A DNA stretch of 64,000 bases. Origin: Paracoccus sp. SCSIO 75233. Lineage in GTDB: Bacteria; Pseudomonadota; Alphaproteobacteria; Rhodobacterales; Rhodobacteraceae. How positions within the stretch are numbered: position 1 is the first letter of the stretch; each line of letters begins with the position of its first letter. Positions 29,170 through 37,275 of this stretch are shown here, piece after piece. The notes below the pieces were generated by a model. The model did no database searches. It worked only from the letters and a program-made list of their open reading frames with translations, and was not told the origin of the DNA. The stretch lies in NCBI RefSeq assembly GCF_027912675.1, contig NZ_CP115757.1, positions 2,605,501 through 2,669,500 of the forward strand. Direction: 5' to 3'. The position numbers and the translations under genes are program-made.

Positions 29170-32019
29170 TTATTCAGCCGCCTCGGCATAGTCCTCCAGC
29201 GGCGGGCAGGTGCAGATCAGATTGCGGTCGCCGTGGACGTTATCCACCCGCCCGACCGGCGGCCAGTATTTGTCCACCCGGAACGCCCCCGCCGGAAAAC
29301 AGCCCTGCTCGCGGCTATAGGGCCGGTCCCATTCCGCCACCAGATCCTCAACCGTATGCGGCGCATGACGCAGCGGGCTGGCCTCGACGTCGATATCACC
29401 ATCGGCAACCGACTGGATCTCGTCACGGATGGCCAGCATCGCGGCGATGAAACGGTCGATCTCCGCCTTGGTTTCGGATTCCGTCGGCTCCACCATCAGC
29501 GTGCCCGAAACGGGCCAGCTCATTGTCGGCGCATGGAAGCCGTTATCGATCAGACGCTTGGCGATGTCGTCCACGGTCACGCCATGCTCTGCAAAGTGTC
29601 GGGTGTCGATGATGCATTCATGCGCGACACGGCCCCGGTTGCCCATGAACAGGATCGGATAGGCCCCGGCCAGCTTGGCTGCGATATAGTTGGCGTTCAG
29701 GATCGCCGCCCGCGTAGCCTGCGTCAGCCCCGCCCCGCCCATCATCAGGATATAGGCCCATGAGATCAGCAGTATCGAGGCCGAACCATATTGCGCCGCA
29801 CTCACCGCGCCCTCGCCGCTGCGCGGATCGCCCGGCAGATGCGGCGCCAGATGCGCCTTCACGCCAATCGGCCCCATGCCGGGACCGCCGCCGCCATGCG
29901 GAATGGCAAAGGTCTTGTGCAGGTTCAGGTGGCTGACATCGCCCCCGATCTCTCCCGGCTTCACCAGCCCGACCAGCGCGTTCATATTAGCGCCGTCTAT
30001 ATAGACCTGCCCGCCACGATCATGGGTGATCTTGCAAACCTCACGCACGGTGTCCTCGAAAACCCCATGCGTCGACGGATAGGTAATCATCACCGCCGCC
30101 AGCCTGTCACCCGCAGCCCTGGCCTTGTCAGCAAAGTCCTCAAGATCAATGTCACCATTCGGCGCGGATTTTACCACCACGACCTTCATGCCGCACATCT
30201 GGGCCGAGGCCGGGTTGGTCCCATGCGCGCTTGACGGCACGAGGCACACATCGCGCTGATCGTCGCCATTCGCCCGGTGATAGGCCTGAATCGTCAGCAG
30301 ACCCGCATATTCCCCCTGCGCACCACTGTTGGGTTGCATCGAAAACGCATCATAGCCAGTGATCGTGCACAGCTTCTGCGTCAGATCCTCCAGCATCTCG
30401 GCATAGCCCGCCGCCTGATCCGCCGGTGCAAACGGGTGCAGCGCCCCGAATTCCGGCCATGTGATCGGCATCATCTCCGCCGCCGCGTTCAGCTTCATCG
30501 TGCAGGAGCCGAGCGGGATCATCGCCCGGTCCAGCGCCAGATCTCGGTCCGAGAGACGCCGCATATAGCGCATCATCTCCGACTCGGCCCGGTTCATGTG
30601 GAACACCGGATGCGTCAGATAATCGCTCTCGCGCAGCAGCGCCTCGGGGATGGCGGGCGCAACCGCTGGCGTGGCCGGGTCTGTGATCCCGAACGCATCC
30701 AGCAGCCGCGCGATGACGCTGGCATCCGTGGTCTCATCGACCGAAATGCCGACGCGATCCCGCCCGATCTTGCGCAGGTTGATCCCGTGGTTCCGTGCCG
30801 CGGCCAGAATACCCAACTGGCCCACACCGACCCGCACGGTGATCGTGTCGAAAAACGCCTCCGGCTCGACCTCGGCCCCGGCAGCACGCAGCGCATCGGC
30901 CACCGTCACCGCGTTCAGATGCACCCGCTGCGCAATCGCCCGCAGGCCGACCGGCCCGTGGAACACGGCATAGAACGAGGCCATCACCGCCAGCAGAGCC
31001 TGCGCCGTGCAGACATTGCTGGTCGCCTTCTCGCGCCTTATATGCTGTTCCCGCGTCTGCAAGGCCAGCCGATACGCCTTGTTCCCCTTGGCGTCGATGG
31101 AAACACCGACGATCCGCCCCGGCATGGCCCGCTTGAACTCATCCCGGCAGGACATGAAGGCCGCATGTGGACCGCCATACCCCATCGGAACCCCGAACCG
31201 CTGGGACGAGCCCACGCAGATATCCGCGCCCATACCCCCCGGTTCACGCAGCAGACACAGCGCCAGCAGATCGGTTGCCACGACCGCCACGGCCTTGGCC
31301 GCATGCAACGCCTCGCACTCCGCCGTAAGGTCGCGGATATGGCCGAAAGTGCCGGGATACTGGAAGATCGCGCCGAACACGGCCTCCGGCTCCAGATCCT
31401 CGGGCTTGCCGACAATCAGCTCAATCCCAAGCGGCTGCGCCCGCGTCTCGATCACGGCGATCGTCTGCGGGTGCAAATTCTCGCTGACGAAAAACCCCTT
31501 GGCCTTCGACTTCGCCACACGCTGTGCCATCGCCATCGCCTCAGCCGCCGCCGTCGCCTCATCCAGAAGCGAGGCGTTCGCCACCGGCAACCCGGTCAGG
31601 TCGCTGACCATCGTCTGATAATTCAAGAGGGCCTCAAGCCGACCCTGCGCAATCTCCGGCTGATAGGGTGTATACGCCGTGTACCAGGCCGGATTCTCAA
31701 GAATATTCCGCTGGATCGCGGGCGGCGTGACAGTGCCGTAATAGCCCTGCCCGATCAGGCTGGTCATGACCTCGTTCTTGGCCGCGACCGCACGCATCTT
31801 GTCCAGCAAAGCCGCCTCCGACAGCGGCGCCCAGCCCAAAGCCTCGCCCTGCCGGATCGAGCCGGGCACGGTCTGTTCGATCAACGCATCAAGGCTGTCG
31901 GCCCCGACAGCGGCCAGCATCTCCTCCATCTCGGCGGGAGACGGCCCGATATGGCGGCGGTTGGCGAAATCGTCGGGATTATACTCGGTCGGGTTCCAGC
32001 GGGTCATCTGTCCATCCAT
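29170..32019 (-). CDS. gcvP: Glycine dehydrogenase (decarboxylating), P-protein
   Basis: A 949-residue single-chain P-protein of the glycine cleavage complex. It decarboxylates glycine on PLP and passes the aminomethyl group to GcvH. The N-terminal signature is [20 protein letters not shown]; the PLP-binding Lys lies near residue 700 in [20 protein letters not shown]. Both halves of the internally duplicated fold are present ([19 protein letters not shown] and [19 protein letters not shown]). The ATG at 32019 is used; another in-frame ATG lies 12 bp downstream. It is the third gene after gcvT and gcvH. Confidence 0.97.
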   Translation of the reverse strand: MDGQMTRWNPTEYNPDDFANRRHIGPSPAEMEEMLAAVGADSLDALIEQTVPGSIRQGEALGWAPLSEAALLDKMRAVAAKNEVMTSLIGQGYYGTVTPPAIQRNILENPAWYTAYTPYQPEIAQGRLEALLNYQTMVSDLTGLPVANASLLDEATAAAEAMAMAQRVAKSKAKGFFVSENLHPQTIAVIETRAQPLGIELIVGKPEDLEPEAVFGAIFQYPGTFGHIRDLTAECEALHAAKAVAVVATDLLALCLLREPGGMGADICVGSSQRFGVPMGYGGPHAAFMSCRDEFKRAMPGRIVGVSIDAKGNKAYRLALQTREQHIRREKATSNVCTAQALLAVMASFYAVFHGPVGLRAIAQRVHLNAVTVADALRAAGAEVEPEAFFDTITVRVGVGQLGILAAARNHGINLRKIGRDRVGISVDETTDASVIARLLDAFGITDPATPAVAPAIPEALLRESDYLTHPVFHMNRAESEMMRYMRRLSDRDLALDRAMIPLGSCTMKLNAAAEMMPITWPEFGALHPFAPADQAAGYAEMLEDLTQKLCTITGYDAFSMQPNSGAQGEYAGLLTIQAYHRANGDDQRDVCLVPSSAHGTNPASAQMCGMKVVVVKSAPNGDIDLEDFADKARAAGDRLAAVMITYPSTHGVFEDTVREVCKITHDRGGQVYIDGANMNALVGLVKPGEIGGDVSHLNLHKTFAIPHGGGGPGMGPIGVKAHLAPHLPGDPRSGEGAVSAAQYGSASILLISWAYILMMGGAGLTQATRAAILNANYIAAKLAGAYPILFMGNRGRVAHECIIDTRHFAEHGVTVDDIAKRLIDNGFHAPTMSWPVSGTLMVEPTESETKAEIDRFIAAMLAIRDEIQSVADGDIDVEASPLRHAPHTVEDLVAEWDRPYSREQGCFPAGAFRVDKYWPPVGRVDNVHGDRNLICTCPPLEDYAEAAE

Positions 32020-32023
32020 GCCA

Positions 32024-32089
32024 GAATGCGCATTTCATCCTGGCTCAAATATCCTCGGGGCCCGGGGGCAGACAGCCCCCGGCGTGGCC
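32024..32089 (-). repeat. GC-rich REP-like hairpin element between gcvH and gcvP
   Basis: A perfect 8-bp stem (CCGGGGGC, 32062-32069, with GCCCCCGG, 32075-32082) with a 5-nt loop. On the minus strand it is followed by a GGGCCCCGAGGATATTTG tail and GCCAGGATGAA. From memory this stem-plus-tail resembles a dispersed intergenic element common in Rhodobacter and Paracoccus genomes. It fills the whole gcvH-gcvP gap, so it probably sits inside the operon mRNA. It is the only copy I see in the window. Confidence 0.55.
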
Positions 32090-32449
32090 TCAGCCAATCA
32101 GCTCTTTATAGGCCGCCTCGTCCATGAAGCCGTCAATCGCCTCGCCCTCGGCGGGCTTGATGCGAAAGAACCACGCCGCCATCGCGTCGTCATTCACCGC
32201 ACCGGGATTGTCGGCCAGATCGTCATTCACAGCCACGATCTCGCCCGAGATCGGCGCGACGATGTCCGACGCCGCCTTGACCGATTCGATCACCACGATC
32301 TCCTCGCCCTTCTCGACCTCGCGGCCGACCTCGGGCAGTTCGACAAACACGACATCGCCAAGCTGTTCGCTGGCATGCGCGGTAATGCCGACGGTGACCT
32401 CGTCGCCGTCCTGCTTCAGCCATTCGTGATCTTCGGTGTATTTCAGCAT
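32090..32449 (-). CDS. gcvH: Glycine cleavage system H protein
   Basis: A 119-residue lipoyl carrier. The opening LKYTEDHEWLK and the lipoylation motif VVIESVKAASDI (Lys58) are those of GcvH, and the length is normal. It shuttles the aminomethyl and reducing equivalents between P, T and L proteins. It sits 13 bp after gcvT and 70 bp before gcvP on the same strand; the gap to gcvP is filled by the REP-like hairpin. Confidence 0.97.
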   Translation of the reverse strand: MLKYTEDHEWLKQDGDEVTVGITAHASEQLGDVVFVELPEVGREVEKGEEIVVIESVKAASDIVAPISGEIVAVNDDLADNPGAVNDDAMAAWFFRIKPAEGEAIDGFMDEAAYKELIG

Positions 32450-32462
32450 TGGGTCGCGCTCC

Positions 32463-33584
32463 TCAGCGTTTGTAATCGGGTTTGATGAAGGGCAGGTCAG
32501 TCACGGTGACCGGCAGCCGCTTGCCTCGCAATTCAGCATAGACCGTATCGCCGCCAGAAAGAGAAGCTGGCAGAATCGCCATCGCGACCGGCCCGCCGAC
32601 CGAGGGGCCGAAGCCGCCCGAACAGACCGTGCCGATCTGCGCGCCACCTGTCGGCTCGTCGAAAATCGCCACGCCTTCGCGGATCGGCGCGCGACCCTCC
32701 GGGCGCAGGCCAATGCGCTTGGTCGCGGCACCCGCCGCCAGTTCGGGCAGGATCACATCCGCGCCGGGAAAACCGCCTTCGCGCGCGCCGCCTGCCCGCC
32801 GAATTTTCGGGATCGACCAGCCAAGCGCCGCAGCACCCGGCGTGACGGTTGCATCCATGTCGTGACCGTAAAGCGGCATCCCCGCCTCCAGCCGCAGCGA
32901 ATCCCGCGCGCCAAGCCCGATTGGCGCAACCGCCTCATCCGCGAGCAGCGCCTCGGCAAATGCCCCGGCCAGGTCGGCGGGCAGGGAAATCTCGAACCCG
33001 TCCTCGCCGGTATAGCCGGAGCGCGAGAGCCATATCTCCGCCCCGTCCCAGTCCAACACGGCGACATCCATGAATTTCATCTCCGCAGCAGCCGGGATCA
33101 GCCCGGAGAGCACGCGCACCGCCTCCGGCCCCTGAAGCGCCAGCAGCGCGCGGTCGGTGATCGGCTCGACGCTGACGCCGTCGAGCTTTTGCAGCAGCGC
33201 AATATCCTGATCGGCGCAGGCGGCATTCACCACAAGGAACAGGTGGTCGCCCCGGTTCGCGATCATCAGATCGTCCAGAATCCCGCCCTGATCGTTGGTG
33301 AAGATTCCGTAGCGCTGCCGCCCCTCACCCAACCCGACGATATTGGCGGGGACAGCGGTTTCCAGCACTGCCGCCGCATCGGTCGCCTGACCGGAGGGCG
33401 CGCGCAGGATCACCTGACCCATATGGCTGACATCGAACAGCCCGGCCTTCTCGCGAGTATGCAGATGCTCGCCCATGACCCCCATCGGATACTGCACCGG
33501 CATTTCCCAGCCAGCAAAAGGCATCATCTTAGCGCCCAGAGAAATATGCAGATCGTAAAGCGGCGTTCGTTTCAGTTCGCTCAA
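32463..33584 (-). CDS. gcvT: Aminomethyltransferase, glycine cleavage T protein
   Basis: A 373-residue folate-dependent aminomethyltransferase. TPLYDLHISLGAKMMPFAGWEMPVQYPMGV is the GcvT N-terminus; LFDVSHMGQV, SGYTGEDGFEISLP and GLGARDSLRLEAGMPLYGHDMD follow. The start is a TTG at 33584 preceded by GGAGGATGCC, an excellent ribosome site; no better ATG is near. It is the first gene after the tandem glycine riboswitch. Confidence 0.96.
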   Translation of the reverse strand: MSELKRTPLYDLHISLGAKMMPFAGWEMPVQYPMGVMGEHLHTREKAGLFDVSHMGQVILRAPSGQATDAAAVLETAVPANIVGLGEGRQRYGIFTNDQGGILDDLMIANRGDHLFLVVNAACADQDIALLQKLDGVSVEPITDRALLALQGPEAVRVLSGLIPAAAEMKFMDVAVLDWDGAEIWLSRSGYTGEDGFEISLPADLAGAFAEALLADEAVAPIGLGARDSLRLEAGMPLYGHDMDATVTPGAAALGWSIPKIRRAGGAREGGFPGADVILPELAAGAATKRIGLRPEGRAPIREGVAIFDEPTGGAQIGTVCSGGFGPSVGGPVAMAILPASLSGGDTVYAELRGKRLPVTVTDLPFIKPDYKR

Positions 33585-33619
33585 GGCATCCTCCTTGCAC
33601 CGGTTCGGCGCGGTTGGCT

Positions 33620-33785
33620 GCCCCCTCTGTCCCTGCCGGTTCCGGCGCCTGAGATCGTTATCCTTCGGCGGGCCCTCACGGACCTCTCTTCAGAGTTTAT
33701 GCGGAAACGGTCCCTTTGCCTGAGAGATTACCGGGGCGGTTGCTCCTTCGGCCCTGACCTGCGTCAGCGTCTCCCGTTTTCCGCA
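33620..33785 (-). promoter_or_regulatory. Tandem glycine riboswitch upstream of gcvT
   Basis: On the minus strand the region reads as two glycine aptamers in tandem. The first has the conserved GGGAGA start, CCGAAGGAGCAA and CTCTCAGGCAAAGGGACCG. The second has ACTCTGAAGAGAGGTCC, CCGAAGGATAACGATCTCAGG and GGACAGAGG. The order and spacing are those of the glycine riboswitch that turns on gcv operons when glycine is abundant. It ends about 35 nt before the gcvT start codon. The boundary is approximate. No other gene is in 33585-33855. Confidence 0.93.
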
Positions 33786-33933
33786 TTTACGCCTAGCGGC
33801 GGCAGAGACGGCAGGCAAGCAGAATCTGGGCCGCGGGTTAATCATGGAGAAGTGAGTGACCGGGCCGGCAAAACCGCGATCTGGCCTCGCGAAAGGCTTG
33901 CAGCGGCCACGCGCCGATTGTCTAATCGAGCTT

Positions 33934-35274
33934 ATGGAGAATATCGCACCACCAGACGCGATCATTGACGCCGCAGGGGGGTTCTGGGACCAGCTGGACC
34001 TGTTCGGGCGCAACCTGCTTATGCCGCACCGGCTGAATCAGGTCGGCGCGGTGCTGGTCATCATGCTGATCGCGCATCTTCTGGCACGCTTCCTGTCGCC
34101 ACGGCTGCGCGACTGGCTGCGCGCGCGCGAAGGCTGGCCGAAATACCGGCTGCGGGTCGGGCTGATGATCGACCGGCGGTTGCGGCTGATCCTGTTTGCC
34201 CTCATCTCCTGGGCCGTCGTGCTGGTCATGCAGCAGATCACCTGGCCGTCGCTGAGCAATGTCATCAAGCTGGCTGCCTCCATCGCGACGGCGGTCCTTG
34301 CCATCGCCTTCCTGTCACGGCTGATCGGTAACTCGCTGGCGCGGCGCATCGCGAAATGGGCGGCGTGGATCTGGGCGGTGCTGTATCTGCTGGACCTGAC
34401 GCCCGCTGCGGCAGAGCTGCTGGACAGTATCGCCATCGGCATCGGCACGTTCCGTCTGTCGCTTCTGACGATGATTCAGGCCCTCGCCGTCATGACCGCA
34501 CTGCTGGCCGGGGCACGGCTGCTGTCGCGGGGGTTGTCGCAGCGTCTGTCGGAATCGGCGGATCTGTCGCCGACGATGCGGGTGCTGACGGCGAAAATCC
34601 TCCAGATCGGATTGTTCACCCTGGCGATCATCGTCGGGCTGAAGGCCATCGGCGTGGACCTGACGGGGCTTGCTGTCTTCTCCGGCGCGGTTGGTGTCGG
34701 GCTCGGCTTCGGGTTGCAGAAGGTGGTCTCTAATCTTGTCTCCGGTGTCATCATCCTGCTCGACAAGTCGATCAAGCCCGGCGATGTCATCAGCCTGGGC
34801 GAGACCTTCGGCTGGATCGACGCGCTCGGCGCGCGCTATGTTTCGGTCGTAACGCGCGACGGCAAGGAATATCTGATCCCGAACGAAGATCTCGTCACCA
34901 ATCAGGTTGTAAACTGGTCACACACAAACAACTTCGTCCGCCTCGATGTCCATTTCGGCACCGCATATGAGGACGACCCCCACAAGGTCAGCAAGGTCGC
35001 GATCAACGCCGCCATGTCGGTCAAGCGGGTGCTCGCACAGCGCACCCCGGTCTGCTGGATCACGGGTTTCGGTGACAGTTCAGTCAATTACGTCCTCCGC
35101 TTCTGGATCTCGGACGCGCAAGGCGGGCTGACCAATGTTCGCGGTCAGGTTTTCCTGGCCCTCTGGGACGCATTCAAGGAAAACGATATCTCCATCCCCT
35201 TCCCACAACGTGAGGTTCGCATGCTCGGCGATCAGGACGGCATGACCCCGCCGAAATTCATCTCCGGTGATTGA
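33934..35274 (+). CDS. Mechanosensitive ion channel, MscS family
   Basis: A 446-residue membrane protein with several N-terminal hydrophobic helices before the MscS core. The pore helix is in GLAVFSGAVGVGLGFGLQKVVSNLVSGVIILLDKSIKPGDVI, and the beta domain has RYVSVVTRDGKEYLIPNEDLVTNQVVNWS. It opens on membrane stretch to release solutes at hypo-osmotic shock. The start is uncertain. ATG 33934 begins the family-like sequence; a GTG at 33856 has a good GGAG 6 nt before it but adds an unconvincing arginine/proline-rich extension. Confidence 0.92.
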   Translation: MENIAPPDAIIDAAGGFWDQLDLFGRNLLMPHRLNQVGAVLVIMLIAHLLARFLSPRLRDWLRAREGWPKYRLRVGLMIDRRLRLILFALISWAVVLVMQQITWPSLSNVIKLAASIATAVLAIAFLSRLIGNSLARRIAKWAAWIWAVLYLLDLTPAAAELLDSIAIGIGTFRLSLLTMIQALAVMTALLAGARLLSRGLSQRLSESADLSPTMRVLTAKILQIGLFTLAIIVGLKAIGVDLTGLAVFSGAVGVGLGFGLQKVVSNLVSGVIILLDKSIKPGDVISLGETFGWIDALGARYVSVVTRDGKEYLIPNEDLVTNQVVNWSHTNNFVRLDVHFGTAYEDDPHKVSKVAINAAMSVKRVLAQRTPVCWITGFGDSSVNYVLRFWISDAQGGLTNVRGQVFLALWDAFKENDISIPFPQREVRMLGDQDGMTPPKFISGD

Positions 35275-35298
35275 GAAAAAATCTGTCGGTGTTATATT
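35271..35298 (+). promoter_or_regulatory. Sigma-70-like promoter for rsfS
   Basis: TTGAGA (35271-35276) and TATATT (35293-35298) are separated by 16 bp; the -35 box overlaps the MscS stop codon. The expected transcript starts just before a perfect 12-bp palindrome CCCGGCGCCGGG (35307-35318). Confidence 0.55.
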
Positions 35299-35386
35299 AC
35301 AATTATCCCGGCGCCGGGGAGATCAGGCGCGATGACCGGAGGATGTACCCCTGTCCACTCACGTCCAATCGGCAGAACAGCCGAAT

Positions 35387-35770
35387 GTGACCGCCGCGCC
35401 GCGCGATCTCAGCAGCGACGAGATCTTGCAGCGTATTCTCACTTCTCTTGACGATGACAAGGCCGAGGATGTCGTGACAATCGATCTTCGCGGCCGGTCG
35501 GCCATGGCCGATCACATGGTTATCGCGTCGGGCCGCAACGCCCGTCAGGTCGCCACAATTGCGGAAAAACTGGCTCAGCGCGTCAAGGACGCCACCGGTC
35601 GCTCCGCCCGGATCGAGGGCAAGGATGCCGGCGACTGGGTGTTGATCGACACGGATGATGTCGTGGTCCATGTCTTCCGCCCCGAAGTTCGCGACTTCTA
35701 TCAACTGGAAAAAATGTGGATGCCCGCAGATCAGCTCAAAGCGCTGCGTGGCGAGGTACCAACGAACTAG
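35387..35770 (+). CDS. rsfS: Ribosomal silencing factor RsfS
   Basis: A 127-residue DUF143/RsfS protein that binds uL14 on the 50S subunit and blocks joining during starvation. ILTSLDDDKAEDVVTIDLRGRSAMADHMVIASGRNARQVATIAE and DWVLIDTDDVVVHVFRPEVRDFYQLEKMW are family-typical. The GTG at 35387 has no ribosome site. A CTG at 35351, 8 nt after a perfect GGAGG, would add 12 residues and may be the true start. It lies upstream of rlmH, the usual pairing. Confidence 0.93.
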   Translation: MTAAPRDLSSDEILQRILTSLDDDKAEDVVTIDLRGRSAMADHMVIASGRNARQVATIAEKLAQRVKDATGRSARIEGKDAGDWVLIDTDDVVVHVFRPEVRDFYQLEKMWMPADQLKALRGEVPTN

Positions 35771-36013
35771 TTCTTGAGTTTGGTCATGTCGCGCTATTAG
35801 CGGATGTGGCCAATTTGCCGCCAGGCGGCAAGAAGCACAGAGGGCAGCGTTTGCTTTGGCAACAAGGTAGCGCGACTGCACATTAGCCTGCGACCGGACG
35901 CACCCCCGCGTCGCAGGTGCCCACCCTTCCCCAGGGTTGGGCCATCGCCGCGAAGTCGTACTGACGTCTCTCTCTGTGCTTCACTTCCGACCGGGGCTTT
36001 GCGACAAGGGCCC
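35771..36013 (+). other. Structured intergenic region between rsfS and rlmH
   Basis: This 243-bp gene-free stretch is rich in inverted repeats. A 9-bp perfect pair GTCGCGCTA/TAGCGCGAC (35788-35796, 35868-35876) encloses TTGCCGCC-A-GGCGGCAA (35815-35831) and a bulged GTTTGC/GCAAC hairpin. Further on are CCTGCGAC/GTCGCAGG (35887-35894, 35910-35917) and CCCACCCT/AGGGTTGGG (about 35920-35941). The frame is open from 35804 into rlmH but encodes an arginine/proline-rich sequence with no ribosome site. It may be an mRNA leader or a small RNA. I do not recognise the family. Confidence 0.5.
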
Positions 36014-36481
36014 ATGCGCATCACCCTTCTCGCCGTCGGACGGCTCAGAAAATCGCCCGAACTCGCTCTGATCGACGATTATCTCGACCGTTTCGCGAAA
36101 ACCGGGCGCCAGCTTGGCCTGCCACCGGTTCAGATCACCGAGATCGACGACCGCCGTGCCTCGGGCATGGCCGCCGAGGCGCCGCTGATCGAACGCGCGA
36201 TCCCGCAAGGGGCCTATGTCATCATGATGGATGAGCGCGGCGAACAGCCCGCCTCTCCCGACTTCGCGGCGCGGATCGGAGAACTGCGCGATCAGGGGCG
36301 CGACATCTGCCTGATTATCGGCGGGGCGGACGGGCTGGATCCCGGCTTGCGCGCCCGCGCCGACTGGCAGATCAGCTTCGGACGCATGGTCTGGCCGCAT
36401 ATGCTGGTCCGCGTCATGCTGGCCGAACAGCTATACCGCGCGGCCTCCATCCTTGCCGGGCAGCCCTATCACCGGGTCTGA
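36014..36481 (+). CDS. rlmH: 23S rRNA (pseudouridine-1915-N3)-methyltransferase RlmH
   Basis: A 155-residue SPOUT methyltransferase that methylates pseudouridine 1915 on assembled 70S ribosomes. MRITLLAVGRLRKSPE is the expected start. The trefoil-knot cofactor site is CLIIGGADGLDP, and the C-terminus is VWPHMLVRVMLAEQLYRAASILAGQPYHR. Start at 36014 with AAGGG upstream; the longer frame from 35804 is not supported. Its end overlaps the convergent MliC-like gene by 13 bp. Confidence 0.95.
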   Translation: MRITLLAVGRLRKSPELALIDDYLDRFAKTGRQLGLPPVQITEIDDRRASGMAAEAPLIERAIPQGAYVIMMDERGEQPASPDFAARIGELRDQGRDICLIIGGADGLDPGLRARADWQISFGRMVWPHMLVRVMLAEQLYRAASILAGQPYHRV

Positions 36482-36798
36482 GCCGCCTCGACACAGTCAC
36501 GGTAGAGCGGGATATCCGCATCGCCCTTCAGCGTCAGCATCGCCTCCGGCCCCTTCGTCCACAGCTCCAGCCGGTCATCCGCCGACAGATACCGTGCGCC
36601 GGAGCCGGACATGGCGATTTTCATCGGAACGATATGCCCGGCTTCCTGCACCACGGCAAAGCTCTCTTCCCCGGCATTGATATAGGCAACCGACAGCGCG
36701 CGATTGTCAGCGCAGTCATAGTCGACCGCAGCCATATTGGATTGCGCCATCGCCATCGCCGGAAACATCGCGGCTACACCGCATAACCAGAATCGCAT
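36469..36798 (-). CDS. MliC-family lysozyme-inhibitor-like periplasmic protein
   Basis: A 109-residue secreted protein. The signal peptide ends AMAMAQ. The mature part has the MliC/PliC pattern: VDYDCADNRALSVAYIN, a SGSGARYLSADDRLELWTKGPEAML block, and a C-terminal Cys (YRDC) likely disulfide-bonded to the first one. In MliC the SGxxY and YxxxxKG stretches bind the lysozyme active site. The ATG at 36798 has a GGGAGGGG ribosome site 7 nt upstream; the frame from 36822 lacks one. Family assignment is good, inhibitor activity is inferred. Confidence 0.82.
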   Translation of the reverse strand: MRFWLCGVAAMFPAMAMAQSNMAAVDYDCADNRALSVAYINAGEESFAVVQEAGHIVPMKIAMSGSGARYLSADDRLELWTKGPEAMLTLKGDADIPLYRDCVEAAQTR

Positions 36799-36825
36799 CA
36801 CTAACCCCTCCCAAAGCCTCACTCT

Positions 36826-37173
36826 TTACTGTTCCGGTGTCAGATCCGCCTGCCAGATCATGTATTTCAGGCTGAACGCCCCGGCATCCGGGTGCGGCAG
36901 CATCTTCAGGCAGATCGGCTTGTCACCCGGTTCATCGACCAGGCAAAGCAGCCCGTCCCGGTTGAACCATGTCCCCTTCTGCTCAAGCTCCGGTTCGCGC
37001 GACCGCTGCGCAATGACCCGGCCATCGTCCAGAAACGCCACGCGCCCGCTCAGCATGCCCGGAACCACGACCTTGTAGAACCGATTGGGCACCATCTCCG
37101 CCGCAACCGCATTGCCCGCAACCGGGGCCAACAACAAACCAACCGCCATTGATAAAAGCCATTCACGCTTCAT
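36826..37173 (-). CDS. Small secreted protein of unknown function
   Basis: A 115-residue protein with a signal peptide ending at GNAVAAE (about residue 25). The mature part (VPNRFYKVVVPGMLSGRVAFLDDGRVIAQRS, then DGLLCLVDEPGDKPICLKML) has two cysteines that could pair. I do not recognise the family. It ends 27 bp before the MliC-like start on the same strand, so the two are likely co-transcribed. The ATG at 37173 has GGAG upstream; a GTG just before it is possible. Confidence 0.7.
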   Translation of the reverse strand: MKREWLLSMAVGLLLAPVAGNAVAAEMVPNRFYKVVVPGMLSGRVAFLDDGRVIAQRSREPELEQKGTWFNRDGLLCLVDEPGDKPICLKMLPHPDAGAFSLKYMIWQADLTPEQ

Positions 37174-37233
37174 CACGCCGCTCCCGTCGTTTCGCAGCCT
37201 CTCATATCACGCCGGGATATGACAGAATATGAA

Positions 37234-37257
37234 AACGGGGGCTACCAGACCCCCGTT
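37234..37257 (-). terminator. Rho-independent terminator of gltB
   Basis: A perfect 8-bp stem (AACGGGGG, 37234-37241, with CCCCCGTT, 37250-37257) with an 8-nt loop. On the minus strand the stem ends in a TTTT run (CGTTTTCATATT), 18 bp after the gltB stop. Confidence 0.7.
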
Positions 37258-37275
37258 AAATTGATGGTGATTGAC

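Noticed and set aside
31666..31690. Another GTGTA pair at 11-bp spacing
   Set aside because: It lies inside gcvP where the conserved peptide [10 protein letters not shown] explains it, and there are only two units.
30277..32127. 616-codon plus-strand open frame opposite gcvP
   Set aside because: Arg/His-rich antisense frame typical of high-GC genomes; gcvP is certain.
35804..36013. 70-residue N-terminal extension of RlmH
   Set aside because: RlmH proteins begin at MRITLLAVGR; the extension is Pro/Arg-rich, has no ribosome site and overlaps strong inverted repeats.
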